The position numbers and the translations under genes were made by a program. A DNA stretch of 64,000 nucleotides from Pontibacillus salipaludis (GTDB taxonomy: Bacteria; Bacillota; Bacilli; Bacillales; BH030062): positions 105,970-169,969 of the forward strand of contig NZ_BMIN01000008.1 of NCBI RefSeq assembly GCF_014642405.1. Direction: 5' to 3'. The notes under the pieces are model-generated. The model saw nothing but the letters and a program-made list of their open reading frames with translations. It was not told where the DNA came from and made no database searches. Positions 8,457 through 17,173 of the stretch are shown here, piece after piece. How positions within the stretch are numbered: position 1 is the first letter of the stretch; every line of letters begins with the position of its first letter.

Positions 8457-8643
8457 AAGGTGGGCCTGGAAATCACTCGCTTTCCGCGGCCCCACACGAC
8501 GTGGGGTCGTTCGACGTTGTCACACGACGTGACGATCTTAGTCGAACTTCCTCTATCTTTAAAAGCCTCCTCGGGAAAACCACCCTGCGGGGTCTCGTCT
8601 ACCTCTTTCTCCCGCAGGAGTCTCGCAATTTCCAGGCCCACCT
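8457..8643. repeat. GC-rich inverted-repeat element, copy b (inverted, with extra hairpins)
   Basis: Same 16-17 bp terminal repeats as copy a and otherwise nearly identical to its reverse complement. A 13-nt piece in the centre of copy a is replaced by ~75 nt at 8490-8564. That insert contains two hairpins with the same pentaloop: CCCCAC-ACGAC-GTGGGG (8490-8506) and GTCAC-ACGAC-GTGAC (8519-8533), the second enclosed by GTTCGAC / GTCGAAC (8509-8515, 8541-8547). Near-identity with copy a suggests recent spread or gene conversion. Confidence 0.85.
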
Positions 8644-8739
8644 CTGCCATATGAGGAGAGACGGAAACGCGCCATATTTGTGAGGTGGGGGGCTTAAGAG
8701 CAACTTAAATTAACGGATCCGTTCACCTCATTAGCGTCA

Positions 8740-8865
8740 GGGCAGGCTTGGGGACTGCGAGACTCCCGCGGGAAAAGGAGCCTAGGGGAGACCCCGGAAA
8801 GCGCGTAGCGATTGAGGAGGCTCCCCAGCTCCCCGCAGGAAAGCGAGTTGTCCCCATGCCTGCCC
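8740..8865. repeat. GC-rich inverted-repeat element, copy c (diverged)
   Basis: 126 bp with ends GGGCAGGC and GCCTGCCC and internal blocks shared with copies a and b (GCGAGACTCCCGCGGGA, GGAGACCCC, GAGGAGGCTCC, GCAGGAAAGCGAGTT). The terminal sequence differs from copies a and b, so it is an older or different subfamily. No coding capacity. Confidence 0.75.
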
Positions 8866-8984
8866 AACTTCTCTTCTGGAAACGGATCTCCTCTGATCAA
8901 GTACCTCAGTTTCGATCCTTCACATCACATATACAAAAATAAACCATCATATATATAACCTAAAAGCGGTGGGGAGGTTTTGTT

Positions 8985-10277
8985 ATGTGGGATAGCCATT
9001 ATGTAATGAACGTAATCTTACCATTTTTGCCCCCTTACTCTGAAATAGTCGAATTAGAAACAACCCCAAAACAACCTGCAGTAGGAGCGGTGGATCTAGA
9101 CGGGGATGGGGTGCTTGAGATGGTAGGGGCTTTTTATTGGCGCGGGGAGAATTATATCATTGTATTGAAATGTTTTTATGGAACATGGCAAGTTGTGAAC
9201 GTGATGAAGGGAAAAGGATATGGAATAACCTATTTTGGAGCGGCCCCTTTCACGAGTCCCTCTAAAAACAACCTTATTGTAGGCTGGCAAGTTGCCTCTC
9301 ACTGGTCAGATCTTAGCGTGTATGAGTGGGCTGATAGTGGCCTTCAGGATGTAATTGTAGGGAATCGATATTATAGCATGATCGATGTAGAAGATATGGG
9401 AGAGAAGGACGGGATTTCTGAAGTAGCTTTATGGAAACATGATACGGGTGTGGCTTATCGAGTCGAAGTTTTTAGATGGTCAGGAACAGAGTTTGAATTG
9501 GCTGTGGACGTCTATCCTGATTACTTTAAAAAAGTAGAACGATATTATAAGAATGTTTTAAAAGAACAAGACTCTACTACCTATTGGTACTATTTAGCCG
9601 ATGCTCAAATAAAAAGGGGGAAGTACGAAGAGGCGCTTACGTCAATTGAAAAGGCTTTATCGTTTGACTATCCCTATCCGGGTGAAGAGGAACTTTTGAC
9701 ATTAAAAAAAGAGCTTAAGAAGTTACGAAATCAATCTGATAGCTATGAACCTTTCGTAAATAAAGGTGATATTGACTTATCCTCTATCCAATACATAACT
9801 TCTGAAAAGGAAAGAGACCCTCAACTCGAAAAAGCTTTGATTAAAGAGTTTGAATACACAGATGAAGGTAAAGCGAGGTACTATTACAATAAAGTGGATC
9901 TTGATGGAGATGGAAATCCGGAAACGTTTGTTTACTTAGTAGGCCCCTATTTTTGTGGAACGGGTGGGTGTAGCGCAGCGATCTTTAAAGAACAAGACGG
10001 AGACTATTCTCTGCTCACCAGATTCAGCGTGGTCAATAATCCTGTCATTATAAGCGATGCGAAGACAAATGGGTATAAGGATATCATTATGAATGTGTAT
10101 GGTGGCGGCATTGAACCCTTCTTTGCCCGGCTAACCTATAATGGTATAACCTATCCGGGTAACCCCTCCGTCCAACCAAAAGTAGAGCCTGGAACGAAAC
10201 TTGAGGGCGTTGCCATTGTTGCAGATGACCTTGGAGAAAGTTCTGGTATAGAACTAAAACAACATAATGGATCGTAA
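8985..10277 (+). CDS. TPR protein flanked by two DxDGDG calcium-type motifs, unknown function
   Basis: 430 aa; GGGGAGG lies 7 nt before the ATG. The N-terminal ~170 aa look like a beta-propeller/FG-GAP-like region with DLDGDGVLE near residue 38. A TPR-like helical segment covers about residues 190-250 (YYLADAQIKRGKYEEALTSIEKAL). The C-terminal domain has a second calcium-type loop, DLDGDGNPE, near residue 305, and a CGTGGCSAA segment. No signal peptide or lipobox is seen, which is unusual because DxDGDG loops are usually extracellular. It may be cytosolic, exported by another route, or have lost its leader. Flanked upstream by repeat elements, downstream by a terminator. Confidence 0.7.
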   Translation: MWDSHYVMNVILPFLPPYSEIVELETTPKQPAVGAVDLDGDGVLEMVGAFYWRGENYIIVLKCFYGTWQVVNVMKGKGYGITYFGAAPFTSPSKNNLIVGWQVASHWSDLSVYEWADSGLQDVIVGNRYYSMIDVEDMGEKDGISEVALWKHDTGVAYRVEVFRWSGTEFELAVDVYPDYFKKVERYYKNVLKEQDSTTYWYYLADAQIKRGKYEEALTSIEKALSFDYPYPGEEELLTLKKELKKLRNQSDSYEPFVNKGDIDLSSIQYITSEKERDPQLEKALIKEFEYTDEGKARYYYNKVDLDGDGNPETFVYLVGPYFCGTGGCSAAIFKEQDGDYSLLTRFSVVNNPVIISDAKTNGYKDIIMNVYGGGIEPFFARLTYNGITYPGNPSVQPKVEPGTKLEGVAIVADDLGESSGIELKQHNGS

Positions 10278-10311
10278 TTTCGTGTCTCCTTGCTAGGGAG
10301 AAAAGTTTCAG

Positions 10312-10348
10312 AGCCATTAAGGGAGAACATTCCTTATGGCTTTTTTTA
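10312..10348 (+). terminator. Intrinsic terminator
   Basis: AGCCATTAAGGGA / TCCTTATGGCT imperfect stem followed by seven Ts. Confidence 0.8.
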
Positions 10349-10479
10349 TAGTAATAGACCTTGAGTGAAACAGTTTATTTCACCACGATGAGAATATGTG
10401 GAAAAATGGGGTAAGAGTCATTCGATTATCGGCGTAGGGTTCGTTGCTTCTAGTAGACAGAAACAGAGGAGGAGTGGCA

Positions 10480-10632
10480 GTGGATGAAAATGATAATTCT
10501 AGCAGGGAAAATCCCTTTGCTTCTTGTTTAACATGGTTTGCTGATGGCTGTACTGTCGTTGGATGTTTGAGTGGGTTTATTTTCTTCGTAGGCATTCCAG
10601 CAGCAGTTCTTCTTGTGAGGACGTTCATATAA
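10480..10632 (+). CDS. Small membrane protein
   Basis: 50 aa from the GTG at 10480, with AGGAGG 7 nt upstream. Polar N-terminus (VDENDNSSREN), then a hydrophobic stretch that crosses the membrane once or twice (CTVVGCLSGFIFFVGIPAAV). Family not recognised. Too short to judge by composition; the ribosome-binding site is the main support. Confidence 0.6.
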   Translation: MDENDNSSRENPFASCLTWFADGCTVVGCLSGFIFFVGIPAAVLLVRTFI

Positions 10633-10748
10633 AAAAGGTAGTCTCGCTTCTTTTTATTTATAGACTATACCACATTTCGTCCATCATGATAGACTAATAG
10701 AAAGACATGAAATCGTTATCATATCGTGGTGACAAGGAGTGGGGTCTA

Positions 10749-12113
10749 GTGGAATCGATTAGAGATAGTCACAAGCAGGATGTGTTCGACACGTTCTTTG
10801 AGAATGGGAACTTCTGCATCGTTGTTGTCGATCATGAAGGGATCGTATCTTATATAAATGAAAGCTATTGCCAATTTCTGAATGTTGATAAGAGGCAAGC
10901 GATCGGGAAGCATGTAACGGAGGTCATTGAGAACACGCGTATGCACCTCGTCGTGGAGACAGGTAAGGAAGAGATGGCCGATCTTCAATACATAAGAGGA
11001 AATTATATGATTGCCAATCGCATTCCTTTGCGCTCAGACGGAAAAGTTGTTGGGGCCTTCGGGATGGTGCTGTTCCGTGATACGGAAGAGTGGCTGAAGA
11101 TGAATAGTCACATACGTGATTTGCTTCTTGAGTTGAAAGCGTATCGCTCGCAGCGCAGGGAACAAACAGGAGCGACTTACGCTCTGCATCACATCATTAG
11201 CCAATCGCAGGAAGTTGAACGGTTAAAAGATAAGATCAAACAAGTAGCTCCAAGTGATGTATCTGTATTACTCAGGGGTGAAAGTGGAACCGGGAAAGAG
11301 CTGTTTGCTCATAGCATTCATCATCTAAGCGAACGTAGCAACAAACCTTTTGTCAAAGTAAACTGTGCCGCGATTCCTGAAGACCTTCTCGAGTCAGAGT
11401 TATTTGGCTATCAGGAAGGAGCCTTTACCGGAGCGAAGAAAGGGGGCAAACCTGGCAAGTTTCAGCTTGCGGATGGGGGCACACTTTTCTTAGATGAAAT
11501 TGGTGACATGCCACTCCATGCTCAGGTGAAAATACTAAGGGTGTTGCAGGAAGGAGAGGTGGAAGCAATTGGAGCAACGCATCCTCAGAAAGTCAATGTA
11601 CGCATCATTGCATCCACTCATCAGCCATTAGAACAATTGATTCAGGACCAGCGCTTTCGTGAAGATTTATTTTACCGCATTAATGTCGTCCAGTTTCATG
11701 TGCCAGCGCTTAGAGAGCGGAAAGAGGATATTGAAGTACTAGCAAGATCTCTCCTTCATAAAGTGACGAATAAGATCGGGAAACGGGTGGAGGATTTTGA
11801 CCCGGCTGTGCAAGAAGCCTTCAAGCGTTATTCCTGGCCAGGAAACGTGCGAGAATTAGAGAATGCCATTGAATCCGCAGTGCATTTAACTCGTTCCGAA
11901 TCGATTGGTCTAGACGACCTCCCATCTTCCATTCGTGCGACATCTAGTGGTTATACGGCTGGGCGTACGTTAAAGGAAAGTCTTGAAGAAGCAGAGAAGC
12001 AGGCGATACAAGAAGCGATGGTTCATGCGGAGGGAGATAAAGTGAAGGCTGCCGGGACGCTTGGAATCGGAAAATCCTCTCTCTATGAAAAAGTGAAGAA
12101 ATACGGCCTTTGA
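10749..12113 (+). CDS. Sigma-54-dependent enhancer-binding regulator (PAS-AAA+-Fis)
   Basis: 454 aa from the GTG at 10749 (AAGGAG 9 nt upstream); an in-frame ATG at 10707 has a weaker signal. Order: PAS sensor (about 15-120), AAA+ domain with Walker A GESGTGKE (~177), the sigma-54 contact loop GAFTGAK (~224), Walker B LFLDEIGDM and SWPGNVRELEN, then a Fis-type helix-turn-helix at the end (VKAAGTLGIGKSSLYEKVKKYGL). The loop GAFTGAKKGGKPGKF is typical of RocR/AcoR/BkdR-type proteins. It lies directly before a 3-hydroxybutyrate operon with a -24/-12 promoter, which is its probable target. The ligand is likely sensed by the PAS domain but is unknown. Confidence 0.94.
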   Translation: MESIRDSHKQDVFDTFFENGNFCIVVVDHEGIVSYINESYCQFLNVDKRQAIGKHVTEVIENTRMHLVVETGKEEMADLQYIRGNYMIANRIPLRSDGKVVGAFGMVLFRDTEEWLKMNSHIRDLLLELKAYRSQRREQTGATYALHHIISQSQEVERLKDKIKQVAPSDVSVLLRGESGTGKELFAHSIHHLSERSNKPFVKVNCAAIPEDLLESELFGYQEGAFTGAKKGGKPGKFQLADGGTLFLDEIGDMPLHAQVKILRVLQEGEVEAIGATHPQKVNVRIIASTHQPLEQLIQDQRFREDLFYRINVVQFHVPALRERKEDIEVLARSLLHKVTNKIGKRVEDFDPAVQEAFKRYSWPGNVRELENAIESAVHLTRSESIGLDDLPSSIRATSSGYTAGRTLKESLEEAEKQAIQEAMVHAEGDKVKAAGTLGIGKSSLYEKVKKYGL

Positions 12114-12117
12114 GTCA

Positions 12118-12154
12118 TTCCGTAATTGTGGAAAGTCATTCCGATAATATGGAA
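12118..12154. promoter_or_regulatory. Paired upstream activator dyads for the sigma-54 regulator
   Basis: TTCC-N8-GGAA occurs at 12118-12133 and 12139-12154, centres exactly 21 bp apart (two helical turns), each within CATTCC context. They lie 130-170 bp upstream of the -24/-12 element, the usual place for enhancer sites. A weaker third copy TTCT-N8-GGAA is at 12217-12232. Confidence 0.55.
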
Positions 12155-12166
12155 TGGCTTTTTTAG
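12137..12166 (+). terminator. Terminator after the regulator gene (overlaps second dyad)
   Basis: AGTCATTCC / GGAATGGCT stem with one G-T pair, then six Ts. The same DNA forms the second TTCC-N8-GGAA dyad, so it may serve both purposes. Confidence 0.7.
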
Positions 12167-12174
12167 TTGTCTAA

Positions 12175-12188
12175 TGTAAGGGCTTACA
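12175..12188. promoter_or_regulatory. cre-like site upstream of the 3-hydroxybutyrate operon
   Basis: TGTAAGGGCTTACA matches the CcpA cre consensus TGWAANCGNTNWCA at 13 of 14 positions (G for C in the centre). It lies between the activator dyads and the promoter, a place where CcpA could interfere with looping. Confidence 0.5.
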
Positions 12189-12284
12189 AAATATTTTTGT
12201 ATAGTTTGTCGAAGTTTTCTGAAATTCTGGAATCGCTTAAACAGGAAGTGCGCTTTAACTAGCGTTGTAGCAGGATTTAGAAAG

Positions 12285-12301
12285 TTGGCATGTTTTTTGC
12301 A
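12285..12301 (+). promoter_or_regulatory. Sigma-54 (-24/-12) promoter
   Basis: TTGGCATGTTTTTTGCA: GG at 12287-12288 and GC at 12299-12300 are separated by exactly 10 nt, as required. Only one position departs from the TTGGCACGN4TTGCA consensus core. The first operon gene starts 27 nt downstream. Confidence 0.88.
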
Positions 12302-12327
12302 TATAAATAGGGTGAAGGGAGTGGGAA

Positions 12328-13026
12328 ATGATGAAAGAAATGTATACATCGTTCCAAGAAGCAGTGAAAGACATTAAGGATCATGACACGATTATGGTAG
12401 GTGGCTTTGGTCTTGTTGGAATTCCGGAGAATTTAATATTGGCATTAGTCGAGTCGAATGTAAAACACTTAACGGTTATCTCAAATAACTGTGGTGTTGA
12501 CGATTGGGGACTAGGCTTGTTGCTTCAGAATAAGCAGATTGATAAAATGATCGGCTCTTATGTCGGTGAGAACAAAGAATTTGAGCGTCAGGTGATTGAA
12601 GGCGAATTAGAAGTGGAGCTTGTGCCTCAGGGGACACTTGCTGAACGAATTCGTGCAGGAGGCGCTGGAATCCCTGCGTTCTATACACCAGCAGGAGTGG
12701 GTACACCGATTGCAGAGGGGCAAGAAGTGCGTACATTTGATGGAAAGGAATACTTACTTCAGCATGCACTGAAAGCAGATTTCAGTTTAGTTCGTGCGGC
12801 AAAAGGTGACCGACTTGGCAACCTTGTGTATAACAAAACAGCGCGTAACTTTAACCCAATGATGGCAGCAGCGGGGAAAGTGACAATTGCAGAAGTGGAG
12901 AAGCTTGTTGAACCAGGTGCCATCGATCCAGATCACGTACATACGGCAGGCGTGTATGTTCAGGGGCTGATTGAAGGGCAGCAAGAGAAGCGCATTGAAC
13001 GATTAACGACAAACGCAAATGCATAA
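12328..13026 (+). CDS. 3-oxoacid CoA-transferase subunit A
   Basis: 232 aa, normal for the alpha subunit of two-subunit 3-oxoacid/acetoacetate CoA-transferases (ScoA/AtoD). The family block [13 protein letters not shown] near residue 22 and the glycine-rich [16 protein letters not shown] near residue 111 are present. With subunit B it activates acetoacetate with CoA from succinyl-CoA or acetyl-CoA. The start may be this ATG or the one 3 nt later. First gene of a five-gene operon; 15 nt to subunit B. Confidence 0.93.
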   Translation: MMKEMYTSFQEAVKDIKDHDTIMVGGFGLVGIPENLILALVESNVKHLTVISNNCGVDDWGLGLLLQNKQIDKMIGSYVGENKEFERQVIEGELEVELVPQGTLAERIRAGGAGIPAFYTPAGVGTPIAEGQEVRTFDGKEYLLQHALKADFSLVRAAKGDRLGNLVYNKTARNFNPMMAAAGKVTIAEVEKLVEPGAIDPDHVHTAGVYVQGLIEGQQEKRIERLTTNANA

Positions 13027-13041
13027 AAAGGAGGAATTATC

Positions 13042-13716
13042 GTGGCTAAACAATTAGATAAAGCAGCGCAGCGTGAGAAAATCGCGAGAAGAGCTGAGAA
13101 GGAAATTGAAAGCGGTTTCTATGTCAATTTGGGGATTGGCATGCCAACAATGGTAGCCAATTATATTTCAGAGAATAAAGAGATGGTGCTTCAATCGGAG
13201 AATGGTCTCCTTGGAATTGGGCGTTATCCGTATGAAGATGAAGTAGACCCAGATCTAATTAATGCTGGAAAAGAAACTGTTACAGCAGCGGTTGGTAGCG
13301 CGTATTGCGATAGTGCAGAATCGTTTGGCATGATCCGCGGAGAGCATCTGGATCTTGCTATTCTAGGCGGAATGGAAGTCTCTGAAACGGGAGATCTCGC
13401 AAACTGGATGATTCCAGGCAAGATGATTAAAGGCATGGGTGGTGCGATGGATATCGTCCACGGTGCGAAGAAAATTGTCATCATTATGGACCATGTGAAC
13501 AAACACGGAGAACCGAAAATTTTAAAACAGTGCAGCCTTCCTTTAACAGGTAAAGGCGTGGTCGACCGTATTATTACAGAGCGCGCGGTCATTGATGTAA
13601 CGGATAAAGGGTTAGAGCTTGTGGAGCTTGCTGATGGTTGGACGGTTGAAGAGATTAAAGAATCCACAGAAGCAGAACTAAGTGTAAGCCCGAATCTACT
13701 AGAAACAGCGTACTAG
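13042..13716 (+). CDS. 3-oxoacid CoA-transferase subunit B
   Basis: 224 aa from a GTG start with AAGGAGG 8 nt upstream. The catalytic glutamate of the family lies in [10 protein letters not shown] (about residue 53). The NLGIGMPT block near the N-terminus is also typical. It forms the active enzyme with the preceding subunit A and carries the residue that forms the CoA thioester intermediate. Ketone-body/3-hydroxybutyrate use is indicated by the neighbours. Confidence 0.94.
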   Translation: MAKQLDKAAQREKIARRAEKEIESGFYVNLGIGMPTMVANYISENKEMVLQSENGLLGIGRYPYEDEVDPDLINAGKETVTAAVGSAYCDSAESFGMIRGEHLDLAILGGMEVSETGDLANWMIPGKMIKGMGGAMDIVHGAKKIVIIMDHVNKHGEPKILKQCSLPLTGKGVVDRIITERAVIDVTDKGLELVELADGWTVEEIKESTEAELSVSPNLLETAY

Positions 13717-13734
13717 GCTAGGAGGAACACAAGA

Positions 13735-14511
13735 ATGGTAGAAACTAAAGTCGTACTCATCACAGGTTCAGCAAGTGGCATTGGATATGAAATCGGTGTT
13801 GATTTTGCTGAAAAAGGAGCAAAGGTCGTATTCAGCGATATTAATGAAGAGAAAGTTCAGGACGTTACGCGTGATCTAACTTCTAAAGGTTATGAATGCA
13901 TGGGCGTAAAATGTGACGTTACGAATGAAGATGAGTTAAAAGGGGCAATCGATCAGGCCGTAGAGCATTACGGCCGACTCGATGTTTTAATTAACAACGC
14001 TGGTCTTCAACACGTGTCACCGATTGAAGAGTTCCCGACAGAGAAATTTGAATTCATGGTCAAAGTCATGCTCACAGCGCCATTCATGGCAACGAAGCAT
14101 GCGTTCCCGATTATGAAAGAGCAAGGATTCGGTCGCATTATTAATATGGCGTCTATTAATGGTCTTATTGGATTTGCAGGAAAAGCAGCTTATAACAGCT
14201 CGAAACACGGTGTGGTTGGGCTGACGAAAGTGTCTGCTCTTGAAGGGGCGGAACACGGCGTTACGGTCAACGCGATTTGTCCTGGATATGTGGACACGCC
14301 GCTTGTTCGCGGACAGTTAGAAGACTTAGCGAAAACCAGGGACGTTTCTCTTGAGAAGGTATTAGAAGAAGTCATTTATCCGCTTGTGCCACAGAAGCGT
14401 CTGCTTTCTGTAAAAGAAATTGCTGATTATACAGCATTTCTGGCTAGTGATGCGGCAAAAGGGGTAACCGGCCAGGCTGTGGTAATGGATGGCGGGTATA
14501 CAGCACAATAA
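13735..14511 (+). CDS. 3-hydroxybutyrate dehydrogenase (SDR family)
   Basis: 258 aa; AGGAGG upstream. NAD-binding TGSASGIG at the N-terminus, NNAG at about residue 86, catalytic serine in NMASING, YNSSK (Tyr-x3-Lys) at about residue 152. The C-terminal end GQAVVMDGGYTAQ is characteristic of D-3-hydroxybutyrate dehydrogenases. It oxidises 3-hydroxybutyrate to acetoacetate, the substrate of the CoA-transferase encoded just upstream. A stop-to-start gap of about 20 nt to both neighbours supports one operon. Confidence 0.92.
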   Translation: MVETKVVLITGSASGIGYEIGVDFAEKGAKVVFSDINEEKVQDVTRDLTSKGYECMGVKCDVTNEDELKGAIDQAVEHYGRLDVLINNAGLQHVSPIEEFPTEKFEFMVKVMLTAPFMATKHAFPIMKEQGFGRIINMASINGLIGFAGKAAYNSSKHGVVGLTKVSALEGAEHGVTVNAICPGYVDTPLVRGQLEDLAKTRDVSLEKVLEEVIYPLVPQKRLLSVKEIADYTAFLASDAAKGVTGQAVVMDGGYTAQ

Positions 14512-14529
14512 TCGATGGGAGTGGAAAGA

Positions 14530-15705
14530 ATGGAGAATGTATATATTTTAGAAGGAGCTCGTACGCCTTTTGGTAGTTTTGGCGGGATATTGAAAGATGT
14601 AGACCCAACCCAGCTCGGTGTTACAGCGAGTAAGGGTGCGATTGAGCGAAGTGGGATTCGAGCAGAAGATCTTGATTTTTCCGTTATGGGGAATGTTATC
14701 CATTCAGCGAAAAATGCTCCTTACTTAGCGCGCCACATCGCTCTCCAAGCAGGGCTTCCGTATGAGAGTCCAGCCCTTGCGGTGAACCGTTTATGCGGTT
14801 CTGGTTTGCAGTCTGTCGTTTCAGCTGCTCAGTCGATCCAGCTAGGAGAAGGGCAAGCGGCATTAGCAGGTGGGGTAGACAGTATGAGTCTTGCACCTTA
14901 TGCTTTACATGGGAGTCGGTTCGGAACGAAGTTAGGCGCACCGAAGCTAGATGACATGCTTTGGGCTGCTCTGACTGACGAATATATTGGTGCAGGCATG
15001 GGTATGACTGGTGAGAACCTCGCCGATCAATATGAGGTGTCTCGTGAGGAGCAAGACGCGTATGCTGCTCGTAGTCACCAAAGTGCTGCGGCAGCACGAG
15101 AGTCAGGGAAATTTGCAGAAGAGATTGTTCCGGTTGAGTTGAAGACTAAAAAAGGAACTCAAGTCGTTGATACGGATGAGCATATTCGTGAAGATACAAC
15201 GGCTGAGAAGCTATCTGGTCTGAAGCCTGCTTTTAAGAAAGATGGTTCCGTAACAGGAGGAAATGCGAGCGGCATTAACGACGGAGCAGGTGCGGTTGTC
15301 CTTGCGGGTGAATCGTTTGTTGAGTCAAGGGGTCTGAAGCCACTTGGTCGCATCGTGTCCTGGGCCGTAGCTGGCGTTGATCCTTCCATTATGGGTATTG
15401 GTCCTGCACCAGCCATTCGCAAAGCGCTTGAGAAAGCATCATTAAGCTTAGATGACATGAGTCTAATTGAAGTAAATGAGGCGTTTGCTTCTCAGTATAT
15501 TGCGGTAGAAAAAGAACTAGGGCTAAATCGGGACAAGGTAAACGTAAATGGTGGAGCCATTGCACTTGGTCACCCGGTTGGCGCAAGTGGGACGCGTGTT
15601 TTATATACATTAATGAAAGAACTGAAACGACGAAATGAGCGGTACGGAGTCGCATCACTATGCATTGGTGGGGGCCAGGGCATTGCGATGGTCGTGGAAG
15701 TCTAA
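14530..15705 (+). CDS. Acetyl-CoA C-acetyltransferase (thiolase)
   Basis: 391 aa from the ATG at 14530, preceded by GGGAG; an ATG at 14515 in frame is less well placed. Thiolase residues: nucleophilic cysteine in NRLCGSGLQ (about residue 87), histidine in GHPVGASG and second cysteine in CIGGGQG near the C-terminus. It cleaves acetoacetyl-CoA to two acetyl-CoA, completing the path from 3-hydroxybutyrate to central metabolism. Confidence 0.95.
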   Translation: MENVYILEGARTPFGSFGGILKDVDPTQLGVTASKGAIERSGIRAEDLDFSVMGNVIHSAKNAPYLARHIALQAGLPYESPALAVNRLCGSGLQSVVSAAQSIQLGEGQAALAGGVDSMSLAPYALHGSRFGTKLGAPKLDDMLWAALTDEYIGAGMGMTGENLADQYEVSREEQDAYAARSHQSAAAARESGKFAEEIVPVELKTKKGTQVVDTDEHIREDTTAEKLSGLKPAFKKDGSVTGGNASGINDGAGAVVLAGESFVESRGLKPLGRIVSWAVAGVDPSIMGIGPAPAIRKALEKASLSLDDMSLIEVNEAFASQYIAVEKELGLNRDKVNVNGGAIALGHPVGASGTRVLYTLMKELKRRNERYGVASLCIGGGQGIAMVVEV

Positions 15706-15747
15706 CTAGCACGAGAACGATCTTAGATTGATATTGGAGGATGTAGT

Positions 15748-17028
15748 ATGCTTGGGATTTTCTTAGGACTTGTCGTCTTAATGGTGCTTGCCTACATAGG
15801 GTGGTCCATCCTATGGGTAGCACCTATTGCGGCAGGTGTTGTTGCTATAACAGGAGGCCTTGATGTATTAGAAGCCTACAAAGATACATATATGGGAGGG
15901 TTCGTTAACTTCGCGAAGAGCTGGTTCCCAGTCTTTATGTTGGGTGCGATTTTCGGGAAGTTGATGGAAGAGACAGGAATGGCACGGTCTGTAGCCGTTG
16001 CCATGACGAAAGTAATCGGATCACAGCGCGCGATCCTTGGTGTGTTAGCATCTGCGGCTGTTTTAACCTACGGCGGTGTGAGTTTGTTCGTTGTGGTGTT
16101 TGCGGTATATCCGTTGGCTTTATCTTTATTCCGCGAAGCGAATATTAGTCGGAAGTTAATTCCTGCGACTGTAGCCTTAGGGGCGTTCACGTTTACGATG
16201 ACGGCGTTACCGGGTTCCCCTCAGATTCAAAACCTGATTCCGATGGAGTATTATAAGACAGATGCCATGGCTGCGCCCGTGATGGGAATCATTGCAGCGA
16301 TCATTATGGCAGGCGGAGGGTACTTCTACCTGCGCAGACAAGAGAAGAAGCTGACAGAAAAAGGAGAAACCTTTACAGAACCGAAAGAACAAAAGGAAGA
16401 GGAAGACGTTGTGATTCCTCACTGGACGCTATCATTTCTTCCTTTATTAACCGTATTGATTACACTGAATCTATTTGAGTTAGATGTTATTGTGGCATTA
16501 ATTATTGGTATTTTACTTATTATGATTTTAAATGTATCGAAAGTTAAACGATTCGTTGGTGCGATTAACGCAGGAGCGAGCGGATCGGTCCTTGCGATCA
16601 TTAACACAAGTGCGGCTGTAGGTTTCGGTACGGTGGTAAAAGCTGTGCCAGGATTTGACCGTTTAACAGAACTGTTAATGGGTGTAAAAGGACACCCGCT
16701 TATCTCTGAAGCAATTTCAGTTAACATCCTAGCCGGTGCAACCGGTTCCGCCTCAGGTGGTATGGGAATCGCCTTAGAAGCTCTCGGTGATAAGTATTAC
16801 GAGATTGCAATGAACACAGGCGTAAGTCCAGAAGCCTTCCACCGGATTGCCTCGCTCTCATCCGGAGGGTTAGATGCACTTCCGCATAACGGAGCGGTAC
16901 TGACATTGTTCGCGATTACAGGCATGACGCACAAAGATAGCTATAAAGATATTTTCGTAGTTGCGATTGTCATTCCGATTCTATCTGTCGTAGCCGTTAT
17001 CGCTCTTGCAGCAATGGGGATTTTATAA
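15748..17028 (+). CDS. GntP-family permease, probable 3-hydroxybutyrate/short-chain acid uptake
   Basis: 426 aa with about 12 hydrophobic segments and a charged cytoplasmic loop (RRQEKKLTEKGE...EEEDVV, about residues 190-225). The GntP family moves gluconate and other organic acids. The conserved TALPGSPQIQNLIP block and GATGSASGGMGIAL resemble family members found with 3-hydroxybutyrate genes. Uptake of 3-hydroxybutyrate or acetoacetate is inferred from its place as last gene of the operon. GGAGG lies before the ATG. Confidence 0.88.
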   Translation: MLGIFLGLVVLMVLAYIGWSILWVAPIAAGVVAITGGLDVLEAYKDTYMGGFVNFAKSWFPVFMLGAIFGKLMEETGMARSVAVAMTKVIGSQRAILGVLASAAVLTYGGVSLFVVVFAVYPLALSLFREANISRKLIPATVALGAFTFTMTALPGSPQIQNLIPMEYYKTDAMAAPVMGIIAAIIMAGGGYFYLRRQEKKLTEKGETFTEPKEQKEEEDVVIPHWTLSFLPLLTVLITLNLFELDVIVALIIGILLIMILNVSKVKRFVGAINAGASGSVLAIINTSAAVGFGTVVKAVPGFDRLTELLMGVKGHPLISEAISVNILAGATGSASGGMGIALEALGDKYYEIAMNTGVSPEAFHRIASLSSGGLDALPHNGAVLTLFAITGMTHKDSYKDIFVVAIVIPILSVVAVIALAAMGIL

Positions 17029-17037
17029 AGAATAAAC

Positions 17038-17079
17038 AAAGACAGGCCACCACTTTGACGAGTGGACCTGTCTTTTTTT
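17038..17079 (+). terminator. Terminator of the 3-hydroxybutyrate operon
   Basis: AAAGACAGG / CCTGTCTTT outer stem with an inner CCAC / GTGG, then seven Ts. Confidence 0.9.
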
Positions 17080-17108
17080 GTGTTTTGCGTGTTTTGTGCT
17101 GTAAAGGG

Positions 17109-17133
17109 CTAAAGGGTGCCTGGCACCCTTTAG
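17109..17133. repeat. REP-like palindrome, family A (copy 1)
   Basis: CTAAAGGGTGCCTGGCACCCTTTAG, a near-perfect palindrome. The following TGTGTGAGAGTG resembles the sequence after the other copies (17672, 39550). Such GGTGCCTGGCACC palindromes are widespread in Firmicutes and are often linked to REP-associated transposases elsewhere; none is present here. Confidence 0.75.
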
Positions 17134-17173
17134 TGCTGTGCTGTGTGAGAGTGGGGGTGATGTGGGGCGGGTA

